From: Amanita rubescens
Lineage: Eukaryota; Basidiomycota; Agaricomycetes; Agaricales; Amanitaceae
Length of the DNA stretch: 41,371 nucleotides
NCBI GenBank assembly: GCA_015039365.1
Contig: WION01000467.1
Location: forward strand, 1 to 41,371
Reading direction: 5' to 3'
Both the position numbers and the translations under genes were made by a program. The notes under the pieces were generated by a model. The model made no database searches. It was not told where the DNA came from and was given only the letters and a program-made list of their open reading frames with translations. Shown in pieces: positions 30,000 through 40,971 of this stretch. Numbering within the stretch: the stretch's first letter is position 1; every line of letters begins with the position of its first letter.

Positions 30000-32330
30000 T
30001 CACTCACCGAGCTCGTTTCGCGAATTCCACCTTCGTTTCAGTTGCAAACCTTCTCCATGATGGTAATGGGGCATCTCAGCAAGCCCAAATTTAACATCCT
30101 TGGGCTTGTTATATATACTCGCCTCGTCATATCCCTCAAATTCCACAGGTTCCACTCGCCCAATACTGCACGCGATGATCAGGTGAATAATGGACATCGG
30201 ATCGAACGACATATTTCTATAGTTCCATTTCAGAGGCCATGCCAAGGACAATGCGACCAAGATGATGACGATGGTGGAAAGCATGATTAACAAGGGAGCG
30301 GCCACAATAAGCAGTTTGTACTTTGGATCAGCTGCGCCCCAAAACACGAATGTTTCGTTTATCTTCGCATAAACTGGCTGCTGAGGCACTTGACTGTCAG
30401 GAAACAGGGACAGTTTATAACGCAAGTGCTGTTGGCATGGATCTATTCTCGACTTCCACAGTGTCTATTCATTCGACGTACCGTGGCTTCATCTTCGATC
30501 ACACCCTGAATATAAGCAGCCTGATGTTGTCCAGGTTAATTAGTCGCGATGAATCACAGAGAATGGCAAACCTACCATTAAGTCAGCTAGTGGAGTATAA
30601 TCCCCGACTTCCGGCGACGACGGATAGGCTGCAGTGTATAATCCATATATCGCTTCAATAGCGATATTCATATCCGGGGCTTGGGTAATAGACAAATGGT
30701 ATTCCAAAGTCGCCATTATATTAGTAATTACGGTCGAGGTATTGATAGGAGGATAAGTCGATGTTTGCCAGAGAGGTTCGAGGGTGACATAGCCAGTATT
30801 GTTATAGGTAACACTGACGTTCAAGATCTGAGGTTTGATGTTACATGCCATGTTCATTGACACTTGGTTCCCCGAAATATCGGTGAACCAGGAACCACCG
30901 ATTTGCAGGTATAGGGCTACTGTTGAATTAGCTTCAATGGAACCTTGGAAGCAATGAATATCATACGGATGGTTTCTCCGACATTGAATGGACAAATAGT
31001 AAAAACGCCGTAAGTTTTTGGGGAGAGATCCATGACAACTGGACCTAATGAACTATTCAGTATGACCAATAGAGAGTGCTGAAGAACGAACCTAACCACT
31101 TTGATTCATCTTCGATGGAGTACCATTTGCACAGTTGAGCGTGGCCACTTTGTATTCTGTGTTGGTACGGACTCATGGGAACGATATTGAGATTGACAGC
31201 GGGGTCGAGCTCGGGTGTTTCTATACAGGATACAGGTTGCTGTGAGTCCCTGTTGAACCGCGCTTATACTAGTACTGCTCCATGTGTAATCGTGTGGAAT
31301 ATGTGGAACCCATTGAGGCATGATACCAACTAGATGATGTTATCAGTAAGCTCCACAATTGAACTATCATGATTTCGGGATCTCACGCGAAGTTCCGTTG
31401 AGCACAAAGTCTGAGTAAGGGAGAAACCGCGATAGGTTCAAGGTTCCTCGAAGGGAAGAGGTATCTAGGAACCCCGCTTCTTCCCGCTACGCCCTCGTGC
31501 TGCAACCATACCACTGGCAGCTGCTCGTAAAAAAGTAGACAAAGGGGGCGCTTCCAAACTTTAGGATACTAGTAGTTCCAGGAAAATTCACCAGTTACTC
31601 ACGTATTATTTCAAACGTCCCATTCGCGAAAACGGGCGTTGAAAAATTGACATCATAAAACTGGCCCATTGTTGAGTAATTCGATTGCGACCTAGGCGTA
31701 ATTATTGTCGTCCAGCTAATATACTTGTTATTGATGCCGATTACGAAACAAGAACAACTTACGCTGAGGTTTGGGCGACGAAAAGGAGACAGTAAATGGT
31801 TGATATGACGACCCAGCGCCCACGGCCTCTACGCCAATTCAATGGCATGAGAGACTGTGAGGCGATAGAATTAGCAGCGTAGAATGTATACAATGACAAG
31901 CCCTCTTCTCTTCTCAGTGAGACATGGATAGCGATCCGGACCGCTTCAGCAAAAAGACTAACCACGCTGATCAGCAAATGGAGAATTTAACTGACACCAA
32001 GACTCACAGCGTAGTTATCAATGATAGAATAGATCCGAAGAGAGTCAGGAATGTGGAATATTCAGGGTATAACGAGTAAATCATATACCCCAGCGTGTTA
32101 GAAAAGGAACTAGCCGGACGCCTTGTCCAGCTCCAGGCCAGGAAGGATATCGTCGCGATCAAAAGGCAGAACTGAAACACCAATGCTAGGATTGGCCGAC
32201 AAAAAAGATGAATATAATTCCTGATACAAGCGTCAGCAGTGGACAGGTAACTAAAGTGTGCTTACCGCTCTTTTTCTCGCTTGGACCGCATGGCATCTCA
32301 ATTTTCGCACCCAACTATTCCACCCTTGAT
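30000..32330 (-). CDS. Multi-exon membrane protein of unknown function
   Basis: The 3' exons are clear: 30000-30428, 30482-30520 (13 codons) and one ending at 30576, with introns of 53 and 55 nt. Upstream coding pieces are GPVVMDLSPKTYGVFTI (about 31010-31060), an exon ending near 31100 with QLCKWYSIEDESKW, MGQFYDVNFSTPVFANGTF (about 31610-31670), an exon near 31760-31970 with RWVVISTIYCLLFVA, and one near 32010-32200 with ILALVFQFCLLIATISFLAW. The order suggests N-terminal helices, a large non-cytosolic domain with Asn-glycosylation sites, a final helix (LLIVAAPLLIMLSTIVIILV) and a cytosolic tail with SFDPMSIIHLIIACSIG. The start and some 5' junctions are not resolved, and one frame change near 31000 is unexplained. 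Copies or shards lie at 2.4-3.3 and 8.25-8.5 kb. Confidence 0.65.
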
Positions 32331-33406
32331 GCGTCGTCCTACGGTCTAAATGGGGATGCTGTGGGAGATCTTTCGAATCGGGGGGCAAGTGAACACCAAA
32401 ACAACCTAGGTGGGTCGTCGTCGTCCAAAAGTCGAGAGAGTTGCCAGTGTGGGTTCTATATATAAAGAAATGTATAGACTAATAAGGTAATGAAAATGAG
32501 GCTATCCAAACCTTCTCCGACATGGTCTGCGGGTATTGAGTTCTTTCTCGGTAGCGAGCCTTGCCGGAACGAGAGGTGTGCGTCGACGGCCGAATGCCCC
32601 GTTTGGTCGTCAACAGTTGTCGACGCATTCAGGTTGGGGGGAAGTGTCTCGCAAAAAATCAAGACGGTGGTGCACAACCATACGTGCAAAACCGCAAGAT
32701 TCTGGCCCTCGCGTTGTCTCTAGCACCATAATTCCTTTCCTGACAGGATGGTGATGGGTCTGGGTACGGGCTGACACCATGGAAGCCAGGCGGCAGAGAG
32801 AAACCGTAAAAATAAGGTTAACTTGATAGTGAAATGACGACCAAGATGGTGACGGACTAGTTGCAAAAATGACAGTGAGACGCAAGTTGAGAGAACCGCA
32901 GCTCGTTCAAAAGTTAAGGACGTCATATCATTGGTTGAACGCTGAAATGTCTTCTTTCGCTAGCATGACATGCGATAATGCCTAAAAGATTGATTAAGCA
33001 TTGTCAGGAGAAGGCAATTGGTCACGGCGTCGTCCGTTTGGATCAGCCGCGGTAGAACCGGATAGTAGTAGTTCCTAGAGCCGTTTGGGAAGCATGACAA
33101 GATAAAGATAGAAGAGCATCAACTTTGCTTGAGTGTGAGGCTGCAGAATAAGCGGGGAGCTCGATATGGTGATACAATTAGACAGCTGGTTGTTGGCCAT
33201 ATTAAGGGCCTTAAGAAAGCGATTAATCAAAAACTAGAGGATGAAAGACGCGGAGGTTTGGGGGAGATGCCAAGCTAGGCCAAATAACTTGGCTCCAAAC
33301 CCACCACGCAAAGCGGTGGCCCACATCCAAGTGCCAATAATTTTGCAAACAGGCTAAAGATTGTGAATCTACAAACGACCAACATTCGCCAATGGCTCCA
33401 ACTAGA
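32331..33406. other. Long intergenic region, no gene seen
   Basis: About 1.1 kb with only overlapping short frames on both strands and no domain. The last ~50 bases (from about 33361, ttgtgaatctacaaacgacc) resemble the DNA just downstream of the related F-box gene at about 26664. Confidence 0.5.
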
Positions 33407-34768
33407 CTATGCGTTCCCCTGTGCCAGCAAATTCCGAGTTTTGACCTCCGAATCGTCAATGCAGATGTCAGCATCAGATGGCCAACTCCGAATCTCTTCC
33501 AAGTCATTCCAGGGGATGTCGATACTTTCGCGATCGCTGGGGCACCACGAACACCATTGCAGCTGAATAACTAATTTCTCGAGCGGGACACAGCTAGCAG
33601 GGACCATTCTCGATCCATTGTCCCGCAGTTCCAAAAACCGAGATATTGTCGCAACAAGCTCCTTGATATTATGTGCAGGACAATATTTCATCTTTAACAC
33701 CCGCAACTTGGGAAGGTAGATGTCGCCATTGAACCATGCAACGTATCGTAAAAAGGTCGGGAAAATATTTGCTGGGTACTCGATGATGAGCTCCTCCACA
33801 TCGGCTAACGCCTCCAACACGGGTGCCGTACGAGATGTACCTTGAAGAAGTGTCAATCGGCGAACATGACATGACGACCGATTGATCAGAGAAAGTACCC
33901 CGTTCCAGTGCCGATGTGTTACGTATGCATTGTGACAGTTGTGGTGGTCGTCTATCCGGAGGTGTTCCAGCGATGGCGCAATGAACTGTGAGAATACCTC
34001 GAAAAAGCCAAATCGGGTTTCAAGGAGTAAAAGACGCGGAAGGTGTGCTGAAACTTTGGGAAGAGTGACCCCCGAGGAAGGGAAGTTTGGCACTCCGAGG
34101 AGTTCCAGCGTCTCGACATTTTGTAACTGAAGTAGAACCTGCCACAATTCGTTGCCGTAGCGACAGTAATCCTCCCAACACATAGATATCCTGAACCTTG
34201 TCAATTGTGCCCAAGGGAACGCAATTTGTCCTATGCGCCCCGACACATCAAGATAGGTAAGGCGCGGCGTAACCTCAAATATTCTGGAGAGATTCGAGGC
34301 TACGTTACCTCTGATGATGAGAGTGGTGAGATTTGGCAGGTTTCCTTCGCATTCGAGGAGTTCCATCTGGGACCCGGCATCTATGCATATATCTAGCGAT
34401 TTCCATCGTTTAGAGCACGACACCAGTGTTTTCATAGTTTGTGAAGGACGTGTGCCGGATAAAGAGATGGATATGGTAAGAGGCAGCTGTCCAGATCGCT
34501 CGACGTATATGGCCGTACGTCGGTTGGTTTCGGCCATATAGGCAGCCTCTCTGGAGCGCCCGAAATCATCCCAGTGCAGAGCAAGGGAGGTCCATAAAGG
34601 TGGGTGGGATATAAACACGTCTCTCCAGCGCCTGCAAACCTGTCCAACAGCCCATGGAAAGTCCTGGGCGGTCCCGGAACTGTTGTCCAGCGCACCAAGA
34701 TGGATAGGTGCGTGGAGGAGTTGAAATACTTCGCATAGGATCTCGGCGGGGACCATTGCCTGGTTCAT
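33407..34768 (-). CDS. F-box-like/LRR-type protein, second subfamily, copy 2
   Basis: An intronless ORF of 453 residues. The first ATG is at 34768 (MNQAMVPAEILCEVFQLL); the frame upstream of it has no ATG. The F-box-like domain ends in FPWAVGQVCRRWRDVFISHP. Long stretches are nearly identical to the 26697-28115 protein (SCSKRWKSLDICID, ECEGNLPNLTTLIIRGNVAS, SGRIGQIAFPWAQLTRFRI), with small indels elsewhere. The C-terminal LEKLVIQLQWCSWCPSDRES and the ending LLAQGNA are kept. A role as an SCF substrate adaptor is inferred from the family. Confidence 0.85.
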   Translation of the reverse strand: MNQAMVPAEILCEVFQLLHAPIHLGALDNSSGTAQDFPWAVGQVCRRWRDVFISHPPLWTSLALHWDDFGRSREAAYMAETNRRTAIYVERSGQLPLTISISLSGTRPSQTMKTLVSCSKRWKSLDICIDAGSQMELLECEGNLPNLTTLIIRGNVASNLSRIFEVTPRLTYLDVSGRIGQIAFPWAQLTRFRISMCWEDYCRYGNELWQVLLQLQNVETLELLGVPNFPSSGVTLPKVSAHLPRLLLLETRFGFFEVFSQFIAPSLEHLRIDDHHNCHNAYVTHRHWNGVLSLINRSSCHVRRLTLLQGTSRTAPVLEALADVEELIIEYPANIFPTFLRYVAWFNGDIYLPKLRVLKMKYCPAHNIKELVATISRFLELRDNGSRMVPASCVPLEKLVIQLQWCSWCPSDRESIDIPWNDLEEIRSWPSDADICIDDSEVKTRNLLAQGNA

Positions 34769-35039
34769 TTTTCTGCAAGACAGTGGTTTGACGCGTGCCA
34801 ACCTGAGACTGTTTGGCCAAGTTCAGACATCGGCAATTGCTCGTAGCCGCAAGCACAAACAAACAACTGTTGCCGCTGTTCCGAACTTACGTAGTACGGA
34901 TCTGCTGCTTGGCCAGCCACGTTTGCCATACCCGAGGATTTTGCTGCGAAGGCCGACGTGTTGGGTCAAGCGGGTAATGTTTGCATAAACAAATTCGCCT
35001 GTAATATGATCGAGGACTCGTGTCGTAAAACTACAAACA

Positions 35040-35235
35040 ACCAACATTCTTCAAGCCCACGCAACCCAGGAGCACCATTCCAACCGGATTAATAACTTCT
35101 CCAGCGGCACAACATAAGACCTCGCGTGAACCGCACTTCCAATAGATGAATTATTGCTGCGGCAAACTCCCTGTTAATATGTGCAGGACAAGGCATTTTA
35201 TAACACCCGTAGTTTAGGGAGATTTTGCGCGGGCC
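35040..35235 (-). pseudogene. C-terminal shard of a second-subfamily F-box gene
   Basis: The minus strand reads CYKMPCPAHINREFAAAIIH and LLEVR, matching LRVLKMKYCPAHNIKELVAT and FLELR near the end of the 33407-34768 protein. The rest is absent. It lies about 130 bases from the 3' end of the ALDH gene, the same F-box/ALDH-end neighbourhood seen as relics at 19.8-20.3 kb. Confidence 0.65.
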
Positions 35236-35361
35236 GTGGTTCAAGTTCGAATGACTGTTTTCGATAATACATATACATAATTGAAACAAGACTTGTATGC
35301 TTCGTCTTTGCCTCCAATGATATACCTACAATTAGGCCTTTTCCTTTCCTCTTCGCCGCGT

Positions 35362-37343
35362 TCAGATCTCAAGTCCAAGGTTAACGTGGACGGCCTTGAT
35401 GTTCGTGTAGCTGTACGTGTTGTGTCAGTATTCAACATCAGCAAGAGAAAAAGAATGCCCACTTTTCAAGCGCATACTCGCCCAACTCACGTCCCATACC
35501 AGACTGCTTGTATCCACCAAATGGCACGCCGGCGTTGAAGGTGTTGATGCAGTTCACCCACATAGTGCCAGCGTTAAGCCTGTGTGCCGTCTCAATGGCT
35601 CTGTTGATGTTCTGCGAGAACACGGCCGCAGCGAGACCGTATACTGTGTCGTTGGCTTGGCGGACAACGTCTGTGAACCATTGTCATATAGGAAAGCTGT
35701 TTTGTATCGCAATAAACTCGTCCTCACCGTCCACGTCCTCAAACTTGATGACAACGCCGACAGGTCCGAAAATCTCCTCTCGGACAATCTTCATGTCGGG
35801 CTTAGTGTTGGTGAAAATCGTGGGCTTGACGAAGTAGCCCTCCGATCCTTCGCGCTCGCCTCCCAAGTGAACAGTTGCACCCTCGGCTTTACCAGAGCTT
35901 ATGTAGCCCATGATACGCTATACGTCAAAAGTCAATCACAGTAAGCACGAGATCGACTAAAAACTCACGTCGAATTGGATTTGGGAAACTTGAGGACCCT
36001 GATCGACTCCCTGAGCAAACGGGCTGCCGAGCTTGATAGCCTTGGCTCTCTCCGTGAACTTGGCAAGGAATTCATCGTAAATGCCAGCCTGGACGAATAT
36101 CCGTGATCCAGCACAGCACGTCTGACCATGGTTGAAGCTGCGGGAGCCATCATTCAATTACAGTTTAGCTTCTGGAGCTAGTGAAGACGTACAAAATACC
36201 ATGTGCAGCCCATTTGATCGCCTTTTCAAGATCAGCATCGTTGAAGATGATGTTGGGGCTCTTGCCGCCGAGCTCAAGGGTAATCTTCTTCAGGTTGCTC
36301 TTCGCGGCAGACTCCATGATCTTCCTGCCAACGAGGGTTGAACCGGTGAATGCAACTTTTTCGATGCGCATATGAGATGAAATAGCACTGCCGACAGTGT
36401 TGCCGTAGCCGGTGACGACATTGACGACACCAGGAGGGAAACCAGCTTGGTGGATGAGGTGACACATTCTGATGGCGGAGAGAGGGGTGAATTCGGATGG
36501 CTTCATAACGATAGTGTTTCCTGTGGCGAGTGCGGGTGCAATCTTCCAGGCGAACATGAGGACTGTGGAACATTCATGAGCGAACTCGGAACAAGAGCGA
36601 GCAACATACGAGGGAAATTCCCTGTCATAGAATCGGTTAATGCACCTCTCACAAGTAGATCGATTACATACAAGGAATGATCTGGCCAACGACGCCAATC
36701 GGTTCGTGCCTCGTATATGCTAACTTGGCTTCCGAGGTCTATGGGCATACATCAGACACGAATCGGAAAATAATGGAAGGAACGCACCTCGATAACCTTT
36801 CCATGGATTTTATCCGCCCAGCCAGCATAGTACCTGATCGTATCAATCGAGCTGGGGACATCTGCCGTGCTGGCCCACTGATAGGTCTTTCCATTGTCCA
36901 AAGCCTCAAGTGCTGCCAACTCTTCCTTATGCTGCTCCATCAGCTCCGCAAGCTTGTACAGAAGCCTGCCGCGCTGCGCTCCCGGAGCGTTGAGGCCCCA
37001 TGTGGTCTTGTAGGCCTTTTCGGCAGCCTCGACGGCGAGATCGACATCTTTGGGTGTACCTTCCGAGACTTTGGTGACGACCTGACCGTTGGCTTTAAAA
37101 CGTAAGGGATGAGGTCCTGTATGCCCAAGGGTCAAAATGCTTGACTTACTGGGATTGACGACACTGTATGGGTTTAGTGATTAGATATCGGATACCGCAT
37201 TACATAATATCAAAGACTTGGACGCACTCGATATAGGTGTTGTCTGAGCCGTCGACAAACTGGCCGTTGATGAACAGGCCAGTGCTGAAGTGCGACTTGC
37301 CCTTGTATTGGCCGTGGAAGTGGTGGGTGAATACTTGAGGCAT
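35362..37343 (-). CDS. Aldehyde dehydrogenase, NAD(P)-dependent, class 1/2 type
   Basis: Ten exons on the minus strand (37228-37343, 37150-37163, 36788-37092, 36672-36738, 36610-36621, 36193-36562, 35969-36137, 35728-35917, 35463-35670, 35362-35410) give an unbroken 499-residue protein, the usual length. ALDHs oxidise aldehydes to acids with NAD(P)+. Key residues are present: Asn in PWNFP, Lys in [20 protein letters not shown] of the Rossmann fold, Glu in LELGGKSPN and the catalytic Cys in [12 protein letters not shown]. The end [20 protein letters not shown] and [13 protein letters not shown] is canonical. Exons 2 and 5 are micro-exons of 14 and 12 nt. There is no signal peptide, so cytosolic is likely. 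The ATG at 37343 follows a TATA box. A role in acetaldehyde or stress metabolism is possible but not shown. Confidence 0.93.
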
Positions 37344-37374
37344 GATGTGAGAAGAGATGGATGAAGTGACGGAG

Positions 37375-37382
37375 CTTATATA
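37375..37382 (-). promoter_or_regulatory. TATA box of the aldehyde dehydrogenase gene
   Basis: On the minus strand the sequence is TATATAAG, ending about 31 bases before the ATG at 37343. The leader would therefore be very short if transcription starts ~30 bases downstream, or starts upstream by another element. Confidence 0.55.
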
Positions 37383-37904
37383 CGCCACCGCGGGTCTCCG
37401 CTGCTACGGATTTGGTAACACGTGAACGCGTGAACAGTTCGGCTCCGTGCTGACTGATTTTTTCTCAACCCTGGCCCATCCACCTGATCCCATGACAGCA
37501 CATGAGTAAAGCCAATGGGCGGAAAAACCGAATAACTGCGGTAGAACAAGTAATTACCCATACTCCTATCATGTGTCACTAACGGCAGTTGCTTCGATTT
37601 GAACGGAGGCGAACATGGAAGCCGCCCTCACCCAGGTGAACTCCACGAAATCACTTTTAAGCTCGCGGTTCGCACGTAGTGACCTCACCAGCCGTCGTAT
37701 CACCTTGTCTTAGGTCAGCGCATGCGCAATCGAGGGAATTCTTCACTAACTTCCGCCATGAACGGTACCGAGTAGTTCAGATATGATTACTGTTTGCGCT
37801 AATTCTCCTGCATCGATCGGATCTTACAAACTCCAAAATGATACTTTAATCAAGAAGGGTGTCTTTGGACCAACCAAGACCAACCAAGTTAACCTACCAT
37901 AAAT
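37383..37904. other. Intergenic region between ALDH promoter and secreted gene 1
   Basis: No gene is seen. It holds the ALDH upstream region and the 3' flank of the secreted-protein gene; the aatcaag run at about 37848 recurs after the second copy near 39629. Confidence 0.45.
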
Positions 37905-39169
37905 CTAAATAATCGTTACAGTAAGCAACGCGGTGATCCCATCCTGAGCAATTCCTAATCGCCATTGGATAAAATTCGATTGATAAAGGTACGGCTCACC
38001 ATGATTAATCCTTCATCATAAAGCAAGATCAGCAATCAGACTGGTAAAGGCTAAGATATACCCACCCTTCAGACCCAGGCGCAAGCAAGCCAGTTAAGTT
38101 CTGCGCGACCGTGTGATAAGTCACACCCTTATGCCGAGACCTTCCAACCGCGTTGGCAACCAACAAATTACGCCCTAGATACCGTTCAGAATCTCGTCTA
38201 GCGCGCCAAGAATGCGGGCAAACCGATATTATAGCCGTCCGGGATGATATCGTGATGATGAGTTGCAGACTACAAAATTGGAAACTGCGGTCAGCCCACT
38301 GTCCAAGTATCACATCATTGATGAGAACTCGTACCTCTTCCTTGGAAACACTGTCCGATCAATGATCAGCACTTGCAACCATAGCATTAGGTCAGGACTC
38401 GTACGCGAGGAACAATGCACCGGTATTCGCATCAGGCCCGTTTTGGTGCCAAACCCTTTGATTTCATCAAACGTCTATGTCAGCCTCTTATGCCCAAGCC
38501 TTGCGCAACAGACACAAACCGGAAGTGGTTTCCGCCAATCGCACTCTCTAGACAGGTTCCGCCGCCTGCGTTTCCGTAGTCTTGACGCAACTCGATCTAA
38601 TGAGAAGTGATATGATACATCAATAAGTTGACCTGTGCGACACATGGTAACCGAGAAACTAACAGATTGGTTAACCCATCCATTTCCATCGCCGAGGTTT
38701 GCAGTTTGCGGAGTTCCGAGATGAATATTGAAGCACTCCGTCGAGCTATACATAACAACACCATTCCACCATGCCGTCACAACTGAAATAAGTGGGTACG
38801 TACAATCCAATGGCCCTAGCATAGTTTAGGGCCCCGCTGTCCGTAAGGACTTTTGGCGAGCTCAGCCCGGATATGATCACCTTCAAGATTAACGCATGTC
38901 AAACTTCATCACTACAGGCACGAGGAGGCGATGCTCACGTTGAGCGGTTCCCCTCCATACACAGCTATACCACGATACGATAACTATCAACGAGGCGGGC
39001 GCAAAGAAGACGAAAAAATACCATTGTCAAGCATGGATCCGCCGCCATGTGTAGGATTATAGAAGGCTACTGCTTGTGGGATTGCTAGCAATGAAGGTGA
39101 GAACTGAATTGGATTCCCAGTCACACGAGACGCAAGCAATGCAAAAATGGGCAGCGAATAGTAGCGCAT
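37905..39169 (-). CDS. Secreted protein of unknown function, tandem copy 1, 11 exons
   Basis: Exons: 39022-39169, 38939-38964, 38804-38880, 38664-38745, 38520-38596, 38405-38455, 38335-38350, 38224-38269, 38066-38174, 38000-38010 and 37905-37954, joined to an unbroken 230-residue protein. It starts with a signal peptide (MRYYSLPIFALLASRVTG). Conserved blocks are GGGSMLDNG, VIISGLSSPKVLTD, ARAIGFSTECFNIHLG, ANLGDGNGWVNQS, GTCLESAIGGNHFR, WHQNGPDANTGALFLAVSKE, IIPDGYNIGR and GINHGIAQDGI. Possible N-glycosylation sites are NQS and NLT. I recall similar short secreted proteins from other Agaricomycetes, but no function. The exons of 11 and 16 nt are supported because the same ones are needed in copy 2. 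Spliced this way, no stop or frameshift remains. Confidence 0.85.
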
Positions 39170-39236
39170 GGAAGGTCAACGATTCAAACGAGGGGAACTT
39201 TGAACGGAGGACCCTGATATCCGGATTGTAGGCACG

Positions 39237-39244
39237 TCTATATA
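39237..39244 (-). promoter_or_regulatory. TATA box of secreted gene copy 1
   Basis: TATATAGA on the minus strand, about 68 bases before the ATG; the same spacing is found in copy 2. Confidence 0.6.
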
Positions 39245-39659
39245 CCCCAAGGGCAACACTTCTGGTAAGGATCAAAATCGGTCAGGTCGAACAAACGACT
39301 TCACCTTTCCTCTTATCGGGTGATTGCCAGATGAGGGGGGAACGACGAGAATGGACAACATTGTTGTTCAGACTTCTTGACGGGCAGTTCAATCACCGAT
39401 GTTCCAGGCCAATCTATCAATGCGCCCATGACTTGACCGGGACGGGCAGGTCCTAAAGAGGGTGTTCTGGAAGACATGGCGAACCATAACGCCGTCGGCG
39501 AAGTCCGGTAAAACTTTGCTAGTATTTTGGCATGTCTGCTGCGCTTTGGGCACATTTTCCCAGAAAGGCTGCGCGACGTAAGATACGCTTACTATATGTG
39601 CTATCTTAGGCTCGAAAAGACATAATTTAATCAAGAAATCTACACAACCCAGCGTAAAC
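39245..39659. other. Intergenic region between the two secreted-protein genes
   Basis: No gene is seen; only overlapping short frames. It holds upstream DNA of copy 1 and the 3' flank of copy 2. Confidence 0.45.
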
Positions 39660-40897
39660 TCAAGTAATCGTTACCGTAAGCAGCGCGACGATCCCGTCCT
39701 GAGCAATTCCTAATTATCATCAGACAAGCTGACCTGTTTACGTGATGAAGGCATCGCTTACCATGGTTAACCCTTGAGAACATTTCAGTAATTAGACCAG
39801 CGAAAAGAAGACTATAATATACTCACCCTTGAGACCCAGGTGCGAGCAGACCCGTTATGCTTTCCGCGACTGTCGAATACGTCACACCCCCGTACGAAGT
39901 CATTCCAATTGCACTGGCAACCAACGAGTCACGCCCTGGTCAGCATTTAGCGTCTCGCCACCTAATGCGCAGAAAAGGTAGACGTACCGATATCATAGCC
40001 ATCAGGAACAATGTTATGATGGTCCGTCGCGGACTACGAAAGTGGAAACTGCTGTCAAGCCGCCAAGTATCGTATCACCGATGAAAGCTGTACCTCTTCC
40101 TTGGAAACACTGTCCGAGCGACGATTAGCATTCTGTAACCGCCGCGTTAGGCCAAGAAGACACGTACGCAAGGAATAATGCACCGCTATCTGCAAGAGAT
40201 CCATTCTGGTGCCAAGCTCTTTATTTCATCATACATTTAGTTCGCCTATGCCCACCAAGCCATACGCACCGGAAATGATTTCCACCTATCGCACTCTCCA
40301 AACAGGTCCCAACGCTTGCGCTTCCGTAGTCTTGACGCAGTTCAATCTCAAGACATGTTAGTAAGTGGATGGTTAAAATGCTATGATGTCAAATAACCGA
40401 GAATACTAACAGATTGGTTAACCCATCTATTCCCATCACCGAGGTTTGCACTTTGGGGGTTTCCGATATGAATGCCGAAACATTCCGTCGAGCTATATAT
40501 AGAACAATATAATTCCAGTGTTCGCTATAATATGATGGGTACGTACAATCCAATGGCCCTAGCGTAATTTATGATTCCACTGGCTGTCAGGACGTCTGTT
40601 GAGCTCAATCCAGAGATTATCACCTTTAACGCATGTCAACCTTCATCGCAGTAGACGCGGGAGGCAATACTCACGTTCAGCGGTTCTCCATAGCCATCTC
40701 CAGCTATACCAGTGATACAATCATTATCAGTATCGTTAACGCCAACGAGGGTAAGAAGTACCGTTGTCAAGCATGGATCCACCGCCGTTCAAAGGATTAT
40801 AGAATGCTGCTACTCCCCGCTTGATCAAGGAAGGAGCGGTAGGACGTCCCATTACACAAGACGCGAAGAGCACAAGGATAGCGAGTGAACCGCGCAT
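39660..40897 (-). CDS. Secreted protein of unknown function, tandem copy 2, 11 exons
   Basis: Exons: 40762-40897, 40675-40703, 40547-40623, 40411-40492, 40270-40346, 40168-40218, 40094-40109, 39988-40033, 39827-39935, 39762-39772 and 39660-39709, giving 227 residues without interruption. Exons 3-11 have exactly the same lengths as in copy 1 (77, 82, 77, 51, 16, 46, 109, 11, 50). The signal peptide MRGSLAILVLFASCVMG is followed by SLIKR, a possible Kex2 processing site that copy 1 lacks. Blocks match copy 1 (GGGSMLDNG, VIISGLSS, ARAIGFSTECFGIHIG, GTCLESAIGGNHFR, VNHGIAQDGI). The pair is a head-to-tail duplication under apparent constraint; role unknown. Confidence 0.85.
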
Positions 40898-40963
40898 AAC
40901 AAATCGGGTAATGGGCGAAAGGATGTCCAGAAGGTCTAGGAACCATGAATCGCGTAGAGCGCG

Positions 40964-40971
40964 TTTATATA
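40964..40971 (-). promoter_or_regulatory. TATA box of secreted gene copy 2
   Basis: TATATAAA on the minus strand, about 67 bases before the ATG at 40897. Confidence 0.65.

Noticed and set aside
32331..33406. Possible small genes in the 1.1 kb gap
   Set aside because: The frames overlap on both strands, none starts with a family motif and no splice-joined protein makes sense.
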